This document shows positions 1-7,906 of a stretch of DNA of 22,266 bases, piece after piece. The notes below the pieces were generated by a model. The model saw only the letters and a program-made list of their open reading frames with translations. It ran no database searches and was not told the origin of the DNA. This DNA comes from Candidatus Melainabacteria bacterium (GTDB lineage: Bacteria; Cyanobacteriota; Vampirovibrionia; Obscuribacterales; Obscuribacteraceae). The position numbers were made by a program, and so were the translations under genes. Every line of letters begins with the position of its first letter. Within the stretch, counting starts at the first letter, position 1. Where the stretch lies: positions 1 to 22,266 of the forward strand of contig PLXC01000182.1 in NCBI GenBank assembly GCA_003151275.1, given 5' to 3'.

Positions 1-185
1 TCAGCGCCAGGCAATTGCTTGTTCAGGATACAGAAACTGTCTGGAAAGCTCTACGATTGTTTGAAGCCGGGCACGCCGATTTCGCCGACTGTCTGGTCGA
101 GCGCATGGCCAACGCTGCAGGATGTAAAAGCACCGTCACGTTCGATAAAATGGCGGCGAAAGCTGGTATGACTTTGCTTAAGTAA
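1..185 (+). CDS. PIN-domain protein, VapC-type toxin (3' end only)
   Basis: The frame open from base 3 to a TAA at 183-185 encodes the last 60 residues of a protein whose start lies left of the window. The tail has the C-terminal half of a PIN ribonuclease fold: an acidic FADCLVERMANAAGC stretch (the position where PIN proteins carry a metal-binding Asp in a helix), then STVTFDKMAAKAGMTLLK, matching the usual pattern of 'TFD' followed by a short helix and a terminal 'LL' strand. VapC-type PIN proteins are Mg-dependent endoribonucleases, normally paired with a small VapB antitoxin just upstream; no antitoxin can be seen because the window begins inside the gene. It faces the acyltransferase gene tail to tail with 100 bp between them. 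Family call is fairly firm; toxin role is inferred. Confidence 0.8.
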   Translation, partial: SARQLLVQDTETVWKALRLFEAGHADFADCLVERMANAAGCKSTVTFDKMAAKAGMTLLK

Positions 186-210
186 ACAGGTACGAGATAT
201 TGCGCACTGC

Positions 211-233
211 TTGTACAATCTGTTCATTGAACA
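211..233. repeat. Two adjacent small palindromes between convergent genes
   Basis: TTGTACAA (211-218) is a perfect 8-base palindrome, and TGTTCATTGAACA (221-233) is a perfect 6-base inverted repeat around one central T. They lie only two bases apart in the 100-bp gap after the PIN gene. The second could not form a useful RNA hairpin because its loop is one base, so a protein-binding site is a more natural reading than a terminator, although no promoter-like sequence is evident beside it. AT-rich palindromes this short can occur by chance. Confidence 0.3.
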
Positions 234-285
234 AATTCGGACGGTGCCACTACTTTGGTTATGGACGCTGAGGGCAGGACCAATG

Positions 286-987
286 CTATGCGGACGTGGA
301 CCAAAACTTATCCGCTTGCGTGCGAAGCGATTCCAACTGTCTTTCAAGCTGGACTCTTAATGCCTCGCGCTCGTCTTCGCTAGTTCCGTCGGGAACTTCG
401 ATCGGATCACCAAAAACGTGCAGAATTGGGCTGCCCCAATGCGTAGCCATAAAGCTATCCCAGCCCCACATTGTCATAGCATTTCGTGATGAACTGGTGA
501 AGGGAATAATAGGCAAGCCCGTAATCTCAGCCATCTTGATGATGCCCGGCTTCACTTCATAGGCGGGACCGCGAGGTCCGTCCACCATCACAACGAGATG
601 TTTACCAGCTTCAGCGGCCTTGACCATCTGAAGACCGCCTTTGACAGCACCCTGCTTTTCGGATCCACGTGACGCGGTTAAACCAAGATTCGTTATCGTG
701 CGGGCGATAATTTCACCGTCTCTGCTTGGACTGATCAAAATAGTGACGCGTGAACGATTGTCTTGAAACCGCAGCAGCCCTATCATTCGACCATGCGGAA
801 CGGCGAACAAGGCCGATTTTCCTTCGTCCAAAAATTGTTTTGCCTTCGGAGAATACAATCGCATCGTCGAGTACGAGCTGTCGAAATAACCAATCCCGTG
901 CGTGCAAAAAGCTTCGAGGGCGTCCAGCCGCAATCCGTCAAGAAAGGGCACCTTGCCCAAAAGATTGCGTACTCGAAATTTCGCCAT
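286..987 (-). CDS. DUF374 lysophospholipid acyltransferase family protein (LpxJ-type)
   Basis: A 233-residue protein of the DUF374 acyltransferase family. The family signature is visible in order: HG at residues 65-66 within AVPHGR (the catalytic His), SPSRDGE at 86-92, RGS at 107-109, VDGPRGPAYEVKPGI at 135-149 and PIIPF at 159-163. Family members transfer acyl chains to lipid acceptors at the inner membrane; DUF374 includes LpxJ, a secondary acyltransferase of lipid A in epsilonproteobacteria. No clear membrane-spanning N-terminal helix is seen, so peripheral association is likely. Its ATG shares one base with the TAA of the Kdo hydroxylase gene (TAATG), so the two are probably translationally coupled. 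That coupling is the main reason to suspect a lipid A-Kdo substrate rather than a phospholipid. Family confident; substrate inferred. Confidence 0.87.
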   Translation of the reverse strand: MAKFRVRNLLGKVPFLDGLRLDALEAFCTHGIGYFDSSYSTMRLYSPKAKQFLDEGKSALFAVPHGRMIGLLRFQDNRSRVTILISPSRDGEIIARTITNLGLTASRGSEKQGAVKGGLQMVKAAEAGKHLVVMVDGPRGPAYEVKPGIIKMAEITGLPIIPFTSSSRNAMTMWGWDSFMATHWGSPILHVFGDPIEVPDGTSEDEREALRVQLERQLESLRTQADKFWSTSA

Positions 988-1919
988 TACACTCGGTTGT
1001 ACACGCGCTTCAAAATATTGATCGGCGCTTTCTCCGGCAAAACAAGATCTTGTTTGTCGACGATGATCGTTTGCTCGAGAGCGAACTGTCCAGACAACAC
1101 TGAATGGCTGACCATATCAGTGAAAACAATCCAGGAAGAATTAGGCGGAAATTGCCAGTTATCCTTTCTGCAAGACTGTTGAAATTCGTTGTTTTCTTTT
1201 AGAAAGTTATGAAAATCAAGCATCCAACTATCATAAGGTGAGGATCCGTTCGCTTTAAATCCAAACATTTTTGCGATCGAAGCGAGAGGCGAAGGCGCAC
1301 TCGGTGTGACCTTATCGAGATCTCCAGGCACTTTAACGCTGTCATGAAAAGTCTCCGCTAACTTTTCAAATGTCTCAGATGTGTTCCACACGCGAACATC
1401 GGTCGGATTGATATTGATGAAAGTGCGTAAAATTCGGTCACCAAATATGGGGCGAGTCGGAAACGAGTCAACGTGCAAGAGGTCATTACGAGCGCGCAAG
1501 CGCATCTTTCTGCCCTTCTCTTCGATTGGTCTAAAGCTGGCGAAATCAATTTTCCAGTGTCGAGCGTATGGCGCAAGAAAGCTCTGAAGAAAGCGAATTG
1601 TTTGATTATGGAAGTCTGCCATAATTCTGCGCAATTCTTCGGCTTCTTCTTTAGTCTGCGCACCGAAGCCTGTGACCCGATCTTCTTTGGGTCTATAGGC
1701 AATATTTTTGTGATAGTCGGCGTCTTTTTGTTTTTGGGAAAGCAAAAAAGCTTTGTCACTTTCGCTGAAGTTGAAAGGCGTCTCGGGAAAAAATATGACG
1801 CCGCCCTTTTCCAAAAATTGGCAGGCGGTTTCAACATCTGCCTGAGCGCCTTTTACAGACACAGCGGATGTGCCGTCGGTCATGAAAACTTGGTAGTCGA
1901 TTGAAGTGGTTGCTGTCAT
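987..1919 (-). CDS. kdoO: Kdo hydroxylase family protein (Fe(II)/2-oxoglutarate dioxygenase)
   Basis: A 310-residue protein resembling the Kdo hydroxylase KdoO, which hydroxylates 3-deoxy-D-manno-octulosonic acid in the LPS inner core using Fe(II), O2 and 2-oxoglutarate. The iron-binding facial triad is recognisable as H149-x-D151 in LLHVDSFPTRP and H272 in FTDMVSHSVLSGQFALEQT. Between them lie RILRTFININPTDVRVW (162-178), another characteristic block, and the C-terminal strand motif WQFPPNSSWIVF (255-266). Length is close to the family norm. The ATG at 1919 lacks a clear Shine-Dalgarno sequence. It lies 58 bp downstream of the GmhB-like phosphatase and overlaps the acyltransferase start by one base, forming a three-gene LPS module. 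In characterised bacteria the enzyme acts on lipid A-linked Kdo at the inner membrane. Confidence 0.88.
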   Translation of the reverse strand: MTATTSIDYQVFMTDGTSAVSVKGAQADVETACQFLEKGGVIFFPETPFNFSESDKAFLLSQKQKDADYHKNIAYRPKEDRVTGFGAQTKEEAEELRRIMADFHNQTIRFLQSFLAPYARHWKIDFASFRPIEEKGRKMRLRARNDLLHVDSFPTRPIFGDRILRTFININPTDVRVWNTSETFEKLAETFHDSVKVPGDLDKVTPSAPSPLASIAKMFGFKANGSSPYDSWMLDFHNFLKENNEFQQSCRKDNWQFPPNSSWIVFTDMVSHSVLSGQFALEQTIIVDKQDLVLPEKAPINILKRVYNRV

Positions 1920-1977
1920 CTGATTGAGTTGGATTTTCTATTGACATCGATTGACAAGCTTTAGGCGTGCAGTCGAC

Positions 1978-2511
1978 TCATGACAAGTGTGCGAAGGGTG
2001 GGAGTGAAAAGACCTCTATAAGCTTGGTCACGACATAATCTGGCTGACAAGGAATGGAGGCATTATAGCCTTGTTGCAAGTATACAGTTTTGATGCCTGC
2101 TGACTTCCCGGCTAAAATATCCTTATAACTGTCACCGATAATAATAGCTTCATCGGCACTGAGAGCGTATTTCCCGAGCAGGTCCGAGATCATTCCTGGC
2201 TTTGGCTTGCGACAGGCACACAGATCTTTATCATCATGAATGCAATGAACAATTTCTGTGAACTTAAATCGAGCACCCATTTGATCGCTAATTTGCTCTA
2301 AATTTTTGAGTTCGATCAAGCCTCTGCTTACATCAGGTTGATTCGAGACCACGAACAGGTTCAAAGGCACAGAGTCAATGCGGCGGTAGAATTCATCGAA
2401 GTCATGCCGTATAACAAATTCGGCTGTCGAGCGAGGCGACGAAACAACGCCTTCCCTCATCACAATCTCGTTGATTACCCCATCCCGATCTAAAAATAGC
2501 GTTTTGAGCAT
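1978..2511 (-). CDS. HAD-IIIA phosphatase, GmhB-like (heptose bisphosphate phosphatase family)
   Basis: A 177-residue HAD-superfamily phosphatase. HAD motif I is FLDRDGVIN (6-14, nucleophile D8 and acid/base D10), motif II is SNQ (56-58) within SNQPDVSRG, the motif III lysine falls in CRKPKPGM (100-107) and motif IV is IGDSYKDILAGKSAG (125-139). A C90-x-H92 and C98-x-C100 cluster matches the zinc loop of GmhB, the enzyme removing the C7 phosphate from D-glycero-D-manno-heptose 1,7-bisphosphate during heptose precursor synthesis. The size also fits GmhB. Relatives of this subfamily dephosphorylate other sugar phosphates or histidinol phosphate, so heptose is supported mainly by the neighbouring Kdo hydroxylase. 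The gene is transcribed away from the YfhO-like gene across only 39 bp, so the divergent promoters must overlap or reach into coding sequence. Confidence 0.85.
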   Translation of the reverse strand: MLKTLFLDRDGVINEIVMREGVVSSPRSTAEFVIRHDFDEFYRRIDSVPLNLFVVSNQPDVSRGLIELKNLEQISDQMGARFKFTEIVHCIHDDKDLCACRKPKPGMISDLLGKYALSADEAIIIGDSYKDILAGKSAGIKTVYLQQGYNASIPCQPDYVVTKLIEVFSLPPFAHLS

Positions 2512-2534
2512 GAATAACCAGCACCCACAGTCCG

Positions 2535-2540
2535 AAGGAG
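2535..2540 (+). promoter_or_regulatory. Shine-Dalgarno site deciding a GTG start
   Basis: AAGGAG lies 10 bases before the GTG at 2551. It is one of the clearest ribosome-binding sequences in the window and fixes the start of the YfhO-like gene at GTG rather than a later ATG. Confidence 0.75.
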
Positions 2541-2550
2541 ATCATACATT

Positions 2551-5500
2551 GTGTCAGGCGAGCTAAAGAAGCTTATTCAGTCTGAGGCTCTACTGGCTGC
2601 TTTGGTGTTGCTAGTTCTTTTGAACTTGCTTTTCTTCCCTGTAATCTGGGGCGACAAGACGCTAATTCATAGCGCTGGTGACGCGGCGAGCATCATGCCG
2701 TATGGTGCTTATGAGCAAAATAAAGAGAACAAGCAATCCCGTCGGTCCAATGATGACGGTGCCCCAGCCTGGTTTTCAGAGCCGAACTACGCACTCTTAC
2801 ACGACTGTTATTTTACGCGTTCAATTGCGCCGTTGTGGAATCCATACAATGGATACGGAACGCCTCTGCTTGCGAACATGCAATCACAGCCATTTAACCC
2901 GCTTATTTTGCTTGCTTGCCTGCAGCCGAGCCCCAGGGCTGATGACCTTTTCGTACTGGCAAGACTTTTGCTAGCCGGGATTTTGACCAACCTATACCTT
3001 CGCCGTTTCATAGGCGCTTATGGTGCCATATTTGGTGCCATCGCTTTTATGTTGACTGGATACTTTACCATGTTCCTCAATATGCCTGAAATCAGTGTCT
3101 CGATGTGGATGCCGGGCTTGTTCTATGTACTCGAACTGCTTGCCCAAGCCGTCTCGTTTCGCCGCGTGGTTGCCGCTGCATTCTTCACAGGGATGGTATT
3201 GCTGGGCGGTATGCCGGAAGTCTCATTTCTTGTATTGCTGGTTGGAGCCCTCTACTTTTTTGCCCGAATTCTGAACTGCCAGGCGCGATCGGAAGACAAA
3301 AGCTGGGGCAGTCTGGCTTATGTCCTATCCAGCTTTTGTGGGATGGCCATTGCATCCCCACAGATTTTACCGTTTATCGAGTATGTCCGCGAATCATCCA
3401 ACACGCACCTTGGAGGCATAGGGGCTGGTGGAAGTGAAGGTCCTGGATCAGTGTTTCACGGCAACTTTTTAGTACATTTTCTCAATTATCTCGATCCCCT
3501 CATCTACGGTCCGCTCGGTAATGCGAAAGTGGTTACCGGCGTGGGCTATGACGGATTCAATGGTTACTGGGGAGTGATTGTATTCGCCTTCGCCTTGGTC
3601 GCAGCAGTCGCGGCGATCGAAAACTGGCGAGCGAAAGATAAAGACGAGCAGTGGAAAAAACTGGTACCTATTGTTTGGTTCTTCATCGCTTTAGTCTTTC
3701 TCTTCCTCGGTAAAAAGTTCGGACTGCCTTTGTTGAGCTGGATTGGGACATTGCCACTGTTTCGACTGGTGGTATTTTGGAAGTATAGCGAGCCGATTTT
3801 AGGCTTCGCGATGGCCACCCTCTCCGCCATTGGTTTCGATCAATTAGTAACTGGAAGACTCAAGCGTAGTTCGCTCTTAATCGGCTTTTCCATTGCCGCG
3901 GCAGTTCTGCTTTCAGTTGGATTGTTTGATAAACGATTTCTCTGGGGCGATCACTCGGTTCACTTACTCTTCAATAAAAGTTTGACAATCTCCCTCGCGC
4001 TAATTTGCGCGGCGCTGGCAATCAGCTTTCTAGCGCTTGTCCAGCCCAACTTGAGGATGCGGTCATCCAGATTGCTCTTGCTTTTGCTTTGTGCAAACCT
4101 CTCCTTGAGCTTTATGCTGCCGATGTTCTATTGGTTTCATCAGCTCGCTAAGCGCCAGTCGGATCCGTACAAAGGCGCGCCGTACATCCAGTTCCTGCAG
4201 TCCAGCCTAAAAGACTCCGAACGCGTTCTTGGTTTCGACGGCATTTTATTTCCTAACTGGTCGAGCGCATTTCAAATTTGCGACGTTCGCGATCTCGATG
4301 CCCTGTATCCAGCTCGCTACCTCACTTTTGTGCGCAACTTTTTGAGCGATAAAGAGCCAAATGAGCTGGCAGACTTCAATTTAACTACTCGCTTCCATGG
4401 CATGGAGAAAGAAGCGGATCCACTATTCGCAAAGGCTGAAATGTCCACTCTCCAGCGCTTTTGGTATCTGTCTTCAGTGCGTTATTTGCTTGCTACGCGA
4501 GATCATTTTCTTGGGCAACCGACTGAGATTACGCGCGAAATATTGGCGCATTCTCAACGCGAGCAAGAACAATATCTGCGGTTGGACGCATTCACAATTG
4601 ATAAGCAAACAGAATATGTGTTATTCCAGCATCCGCGCGGAGACAAGGTTTCTGACACTGTCAAATACGAATGTGTAGTCGACAAAGACAAACCTTGGCT
4701 GGATTTTTCAATAGCAATGGATCCATCTGTCTACGATATCGCATATGGTGACGGCGTGAAGTTCACGATATATGTTTCTAACAAGGGCGGCGAGACAGAA
4801 GTATTCTCAAAATACATCGATCCAAAGTCCACAAATACTGACCGACATTGGTTTCCAGAATCCATCGATCTGTCAAAATCTGTCGGCACACCAATGACGC
4901 TTCTGTTTCGAGTTGATGGCGGACCATCACATAATACCGTCGGCGACTGGTCTGGTTGGGCTGACTTGCATTTTTCCACGAAGGGCAAAAGTCTTGCGCA
5001 GGCAACTCCAAAAGAAGCGCCAGCCCTCGTATACGACAAGGAGATTAAAGTCTATAAAACGGCTGATGTATTGCCCCGCGCCACCATGTTCTACAAATTC
5101 ATACTTTCCGGTAGTGATCTTGAGTCCCTGAAACTACTAAAATCAAAATCGTTTGACGTTCGGTCTACTCTTGTTCTTGACGGGAAAGAGGTTAGTTCCG
5201 CTATGCTTCCCGAGGAGGCTAAGACCAGCTCCAGTCCTGCCCTTACACCGGCGCAACACATTGACCTTTACTCGCCTCTGCTGGTAAAGGTTTCAGTGAA
5301 TGCACAGCACGACGGCATTCTTCTGCTAAACGATCAACTCTATCCAGGCTGGAACGCCTACGTCGACGGAAAGCGCACGGAACTATGGCGAGGCGACTAT
5401 CTCTTCCGCGCCGTTTACGTCAAGGAAGGCAGCCATGACGTAGTCTTTAAATACGAGCCGCTTTCCTTCTACATCGGAGCGTGCGCCTGCGCCTTTACTG

Positions 5501-5559
5501 TTTTTGCGATCTCCGCATATGCATTCTTCGTCGGTCACCGGAGACGGGACACGGACTGA
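2551..5559 (+). CDS. YfhO family large multi-pass membrane protein
   Basis: A 1002-residue inner-membrane protein beginning with GTG behind a strong AAGGAG. After a first membrane helix (about 12-32) comes an extracytoplasmic loop with D44 and D85, leading to PLWNPYNGYGTPLLANMQSQ (94-113), a block typical of YfhO/GT-C-like proteins. Many hydrophobic helices follow to about residue 530, then a long soluble region, then the characteristic C-terminal motif LYPGWNAYVDGK (930-941) before a last helix at about 971-995. YfhO relatives are implicated in glycosylating teichoic acids and other surface polymers with polyprenyl-phosphate sugars; the exact substrate here cannot be read. It is followed 79 bp later by a GT4 glycosyltransferase on the same strand, probably one transcription unit. 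The stop codon sits in an 11-bp direct repeat. Confidence 0.82.
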   Translation: MSGELKKLIQSEALLAALVLLVLLNLLFFPVIWGDKTLIHSAGDAASIMPYGAYEQNKENKQSRRSNDDGAPAWFSEPNYALLHDCYFTRSIAPLWNPYNGYGTPLLANMQSQPFNPLILLACLQPSPRADDLFVLARLLLAGILTNLYLRRFIGAYGAIFGAIAFMLTGYFTMFLNMPEISVSMWMPGLFYVLELLAQAVSFRRVVAAAFFTGMVLLGGMPEVSFLVLLVGALYFFARILNCQARSEDKSWGSLAYVLSSFCGMAIASPQILPFIEYVRESSNTHLGGIGAGGSEGPGSVFHGNFLVHFLNYLDPLIYGPLGNAKVVTGVGYDGFNGYWGVIVFAFALVAAVAAIENWRAKDKDEQWKKLVPIVWFFIALVFLFLGKKFGLPLLSWIGTLPLFRLVVFWKYSEPILGFAMATLSAIGFDQLVTGRLKRSSLLIGFSIAAAVLLSVGLFDKRFLWGDHSVHLLFNKSLTISLALICAALAISFLALVQPNLRMRSSRLLLLLLCANLSLSFMLPMFYWFHQLAKRQSDPYKGAPYIQFLQSSLKDSERVLGFDGILFPNWSSAFQICDVRDLDALYPARYLTFVRNFLSDKEPNELADFNLTTRFHGMEKEADPLFAKAEMSTLQRFWYLSSVRYLLATRDHFLGQPTEITREILAHSQREQEQYLRLDAFTIDKQTEYVLFQHPRGDKVSDTVKYECVVDKDKPWLDFSIAMDPSVYDIAYGDGVKFTIYVSNKGGETEVFSKYIDPKSTNTDRHWFPESIDLSKSVGTPMTLLFRVDGGPSHNTVGDWSGWADLHFSTKGKSLAQATPKEAPALVYDKEIKVYKTADVLPRATMFYKFILSGSDLESLKLLKSKSFDVRSTLVLDGKEVSSAMLPEEAKTSSSPALTPAQHIDLYSPLLVKVSVNAQHDGILLLNDQLYPGWNAYVDGKRTELWRGDYLFRAVYVKEGSHDVVFKYEPLSFYIGACACAFTVFAISAYAFFVGHRRRDTD

Positions 5560-5575
5560 TTTGAACACGGACTGA
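5549..5575 (+). repeat. 11-bp direct repeat spanning the stop codon of the YfhO-like gene
   Basis: ACACGGACTGA occurs at 5549-5559 and again at 5565-5575, a 16-base period. The first copy includes the TGA stop of the YfhO-like gene; the second is in untranslated sequence. It looks like a local duplication that left a copy of the gene end downstream. No function is apparent. Confidence 0.6.
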
Positions 5576-5638
5576 ATTAAGCGCAAGTAATATTAAACGC
5601 CAGGGCTTCGTGGAGCATCTGGTAAGCTATTTCCAGTT

Positions 5639-7102
5639 ATGAGCACTGTATTGAACGCTACAACCGATGTTTTGACTGTTCCGGGGATAAACGTCGCCGG
5701 CTATTTAACGTCAGAATCAGGCGTTGGTGAGGCTGCACGCGGTTATATAAAAGCTCTGCAGCATTTGAATTTCAACATTGCCTTGAATAATTTCGAGGTC
5801 GCAGTACAAGGTCGAAAGGAAGACAAAACCTTCACGACTTTTGCCTCGAACAATCCACATCCAATAAATTTGGTATGTGTAAATGCTGACCAAATGCCTG
5901 CTTTCAAACAGCAGTACGGCGCAGACTACTTCAAGGACAAATACAACATCGCTGTTTGGTGGTGGGAAACGCCAGAGTTTCCAGAAGAATGGTGGGAAAA
6001 TTTCAATCAATTCGATGAGATCTGGGTGGGCAGTTCTTATATTCAAAGAGCGATTGCAAATGTCTCTCCCGTCCCAGTAGTGCTTGTTCCTCCGGTGGTT
6101 GAACCTAGAGCAGTCGAACAAGATCGATCGCGGTTCGGCTTGCCTGAAAACGAATTCTTGTTCCTGTGTGTTTTCGATTTCTTAAGCAGTTTCGAGCGTA
6201 AAAATCCGAGTGCATGCGTCTCCGCATTCGAACAGGCCTTCTCGCCAAATCAGCCGGTGCGACTGGTGTTGAAGTGCATCAATGGAGACAGGAATCAGAA
6301 ACTTCTAGCAGAACTTCAAGAACAATCCGCAGCATTGAACGTAACGTTTTTGGACCGATATCTTTCCAGCGAAGACAATCAAATCCTCAGTAATTCTTGT
6401 GACGCCTATGTCTCACTCCATCGAGCAGAGGGGCTAGGATTCCCGATCGCGGAGGCGATGCTGAATAAAAAGCCGGTTGTTACAACAGGCTGGTCAGGGA
6501 ACATGGACTTCACCTCTGTCGCCAATTCATACTTAGTTTCGTATGAATTGATCGCCAATCAAATTCAAGTTGGACCGTACAAAATCGCTGACACCTGGGC
6601 CGATCCTGATTCTTCGCATGCGGCGCAACAGATGCGAAGTTTGTACAGCGACACTGCAACAAGAGACAAGTTAGTCGCTAACGCTTATCGCACAGTTTCC
6701 GATTATTTTTCGCGCGAAACAATAGGTCAAATAATGCAGACCCGATTCAGCGCGATTGCTTCGTTCAATCGCGCTCCGGCAGACATTGAAGAGGATTCAA
6801 AAGTCTGCCACGTTGACGCCTTAACCGAACAACGCCTGAGGATCATTGAGACAGGCGAGGACCCTGGTGATTCCAATCCAGCCAAATCACGAATACGAAA
6901 AGCAATGATGAACCTGGTGGAAAAAAGTGGCTATTTGAATCGAATATACAGTGCACTATTCCGCAAGCTGTTTGTCGATTCATCAAAAATCCAGACAAAA
7001 GTCGAATTAGTAGACTCGCGCACCAGACGCGCTCTGGCTAACGCGGACAGGCGTATTGCAGTGCTTGAGAAACGCATTGCTGAACTAGAAGAGAAAGACT
7101 AA
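5639..7102 (+). CDS. GT4 family glycosyltransferase with C-terminal coiled coil
   Basis: A 487-residue GT-B-fold glycosyltransferase. The N-terminal domain begins INVAGYLTSESGVGEAARGY (17-36), a block seen in GT4 enzymes of polysaccharide clusters, followed by the Trp-rich VWWWETPEFPEEWW (106-119). The nucleotide-sugar-binding domain carries SLHRAEGLGFPIAEAM (259-274), the E-x7-E motif that contacts the donor sugar (E264 and E272). From about 376 the sequence departs from the GT core, and 453-487 form a predicted coiled coil rich in A, E, K and R (ADRRIAVLEKRIAELEEKD). The enzyme should be cytoplasmic. The coiled coil may mediate oligomerisation or docking, which is inference. A weak TGGAGC lies about 20 bases upstream of the ATG; no promoter was recognised. 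It probably follows the YfhO-like gene in an operon and converges on the methyltransferase gene. Confidence 0.85.
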   Translation: MSTVLNATTDVLTVPGINVAGYLTSESGVGEAARGYIKALQHLNFNIALNNFEVAVQGRKEDKTFTTFASNNPHPINLVCVNADQMPAFKQQYGADYFKDKYNIAVWWWETPEFPEEWWENFNQFDEIWVGSSYIQRAIANVSPVPVVLVPPVVEPRAVEQDRSRFGLPENEFLFLCVFDFLSSFERKNPSACVSAFEQAFSPNQPVRLVLKCINGDRNQKLLAELQEQSAALNVTFLDRYLSSEDNQILSNSCDAYVSLHRAEGLGFPIAEAMLNKKPVVTTGWSGNMDFTSVANSYLVSYELIANQIQVGPYKIADTWADPDSSHAAQQMRSLYSDTATRDKLVANAYRTVSDYFSRETIGQIMQTRFSAIASFNRAPADIEEDSKVCHVDALTEQRLRIIETGEDPGDSNPAKSRIRKAMMNLVEKSGYLNRIYSALFRKLFVDSSKIQTKVELVDSRTRRALANADRRIAVLEKRIAELEEKD

Positions 7103-7166
7103 CGACACGCGAGGTCCGAAACTATAAGCTTGAGAGCTCGGAGGATGAATGATCCGATCCGTCCCG

Positions 7167-7829
7167 TTATGGCACAGAGGCTTGAGGCTTGGGTTTAAAG
7201 GTTAGTCCGATGATCAGATTGATGTCTGTAATTGGCACCATGAATGGAAAATATTCCTGATGCACCGGCTCAAAATAGCGGGACACTTCCTTGATGATTT
7301 CATCAGGAATGCTGATGTGTTCGCTATCAATGAACCACTTATAGGGTTGTCCATAGCGTTTTCGAAACATTTGTTCGGTCGAGATGAATCGAGCCAGGTT
7401 ATAGGCCATTCCGCCTTCGCAAGGAATGACGACACTGAATATGCCATGTTCTTTATTGCATAGGCGGTACATTTCTTTCACCGCGGCAGGCAAATTCGGA
7501 AGATGCTCCAGAACATGAATAGCGATGATGCGGTCGAAGTATCCATCCTCAAAATCCAACCTGGCCTGACAGTCACCTTGATGTGCAACGATGTCAGGAA
7601 AACGCTCACGGATCTTCTCAACCATGTTCGAACGCAATTCAACAGACACGTAATTACGTCTTTGGGCGTCTGTCAATTTCTCGAACAACAAGTGTTCGCC
7701 CAGTCCCGCACCGATCTCGAGTGTTCGTTCGAACTGTGCTGGAGCATTGCGTACCGAATAGCCGTGATTGAATTTCTCTAGCGGCACAAATGATTTCTTT
7801 GACGCCAATTGTTCATGCCAAAAACGCAT
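7167..7829 (-). CDS. Class I SAM-dependent methyltransferase
   Basis: From the first ATG the product is 220 residues. Motif I is LEIGAGLGEH (37-46), the acidic strand follows at VSVELRS (61-67), and DRIIAIHVLEHLPNLP (99-114) is the Methyltransf_11-type motif IV/post-motif region. The target is unknown; the gene directly follows a GT2 glycosyltransferase, so a sugar or lipid-linked glycan is plausible. The same frame stays open upstream for more than 27 codons to 7910 without ATG, GTG or TTG, and those codons read like protein (GSYTWPKQLPELTSEQLAIRDDFM region). A CTG at 7908-7910 overlaps the TGA of the GT2 gene as CTGA, with GAGAAAG just upstream. The true start may therefore be CTG, giving 247 residues. 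Family call firm, start uncertain. Confidence 0.85.
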   Translation of the reverse strand: MRFWHEQLASKKSFVPLEKFNHGYSVRNAPAQFERTLEIGAGLGEHLLFEKLTDAQRRNYVSVELRSNMVEKIRERFPDIVAHQGDCQARLDFEDGYFDRIIAIHVLEHLPNLPAAVKEMYRLCNKEHGIFSVVIPCEGGMAYNLARFISTEQMFRKRYGQPYKWFIDSEHISIPDEIIKEVSRYFEPVHQEYFPFMVPITDINLIIGLTFKPKPQASVP

Positions 7830-7906
7830 GAAGTCATCTCGGATAGCTAATTGCTCGGAGGTCAGCTCTGGTAGCTGTTTTGGCCAGGTATAGGAGCCCT
7901 TTAATT

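Noticed and set aside
51..347. 98-codon minus-strand frame overlapping the PIN-domain gene
   Set aside because: It is antisense to the PIN tail and runs into the acyltransferase gene end; no motif supports it.
1358..1904. Long open frames on both strands inside the Kdo hydroxylase gene
   Set aside because: Their products show no family motifs, while the hydroxylase frame carries the full H-x-D...H pattern; they are shadows of it.
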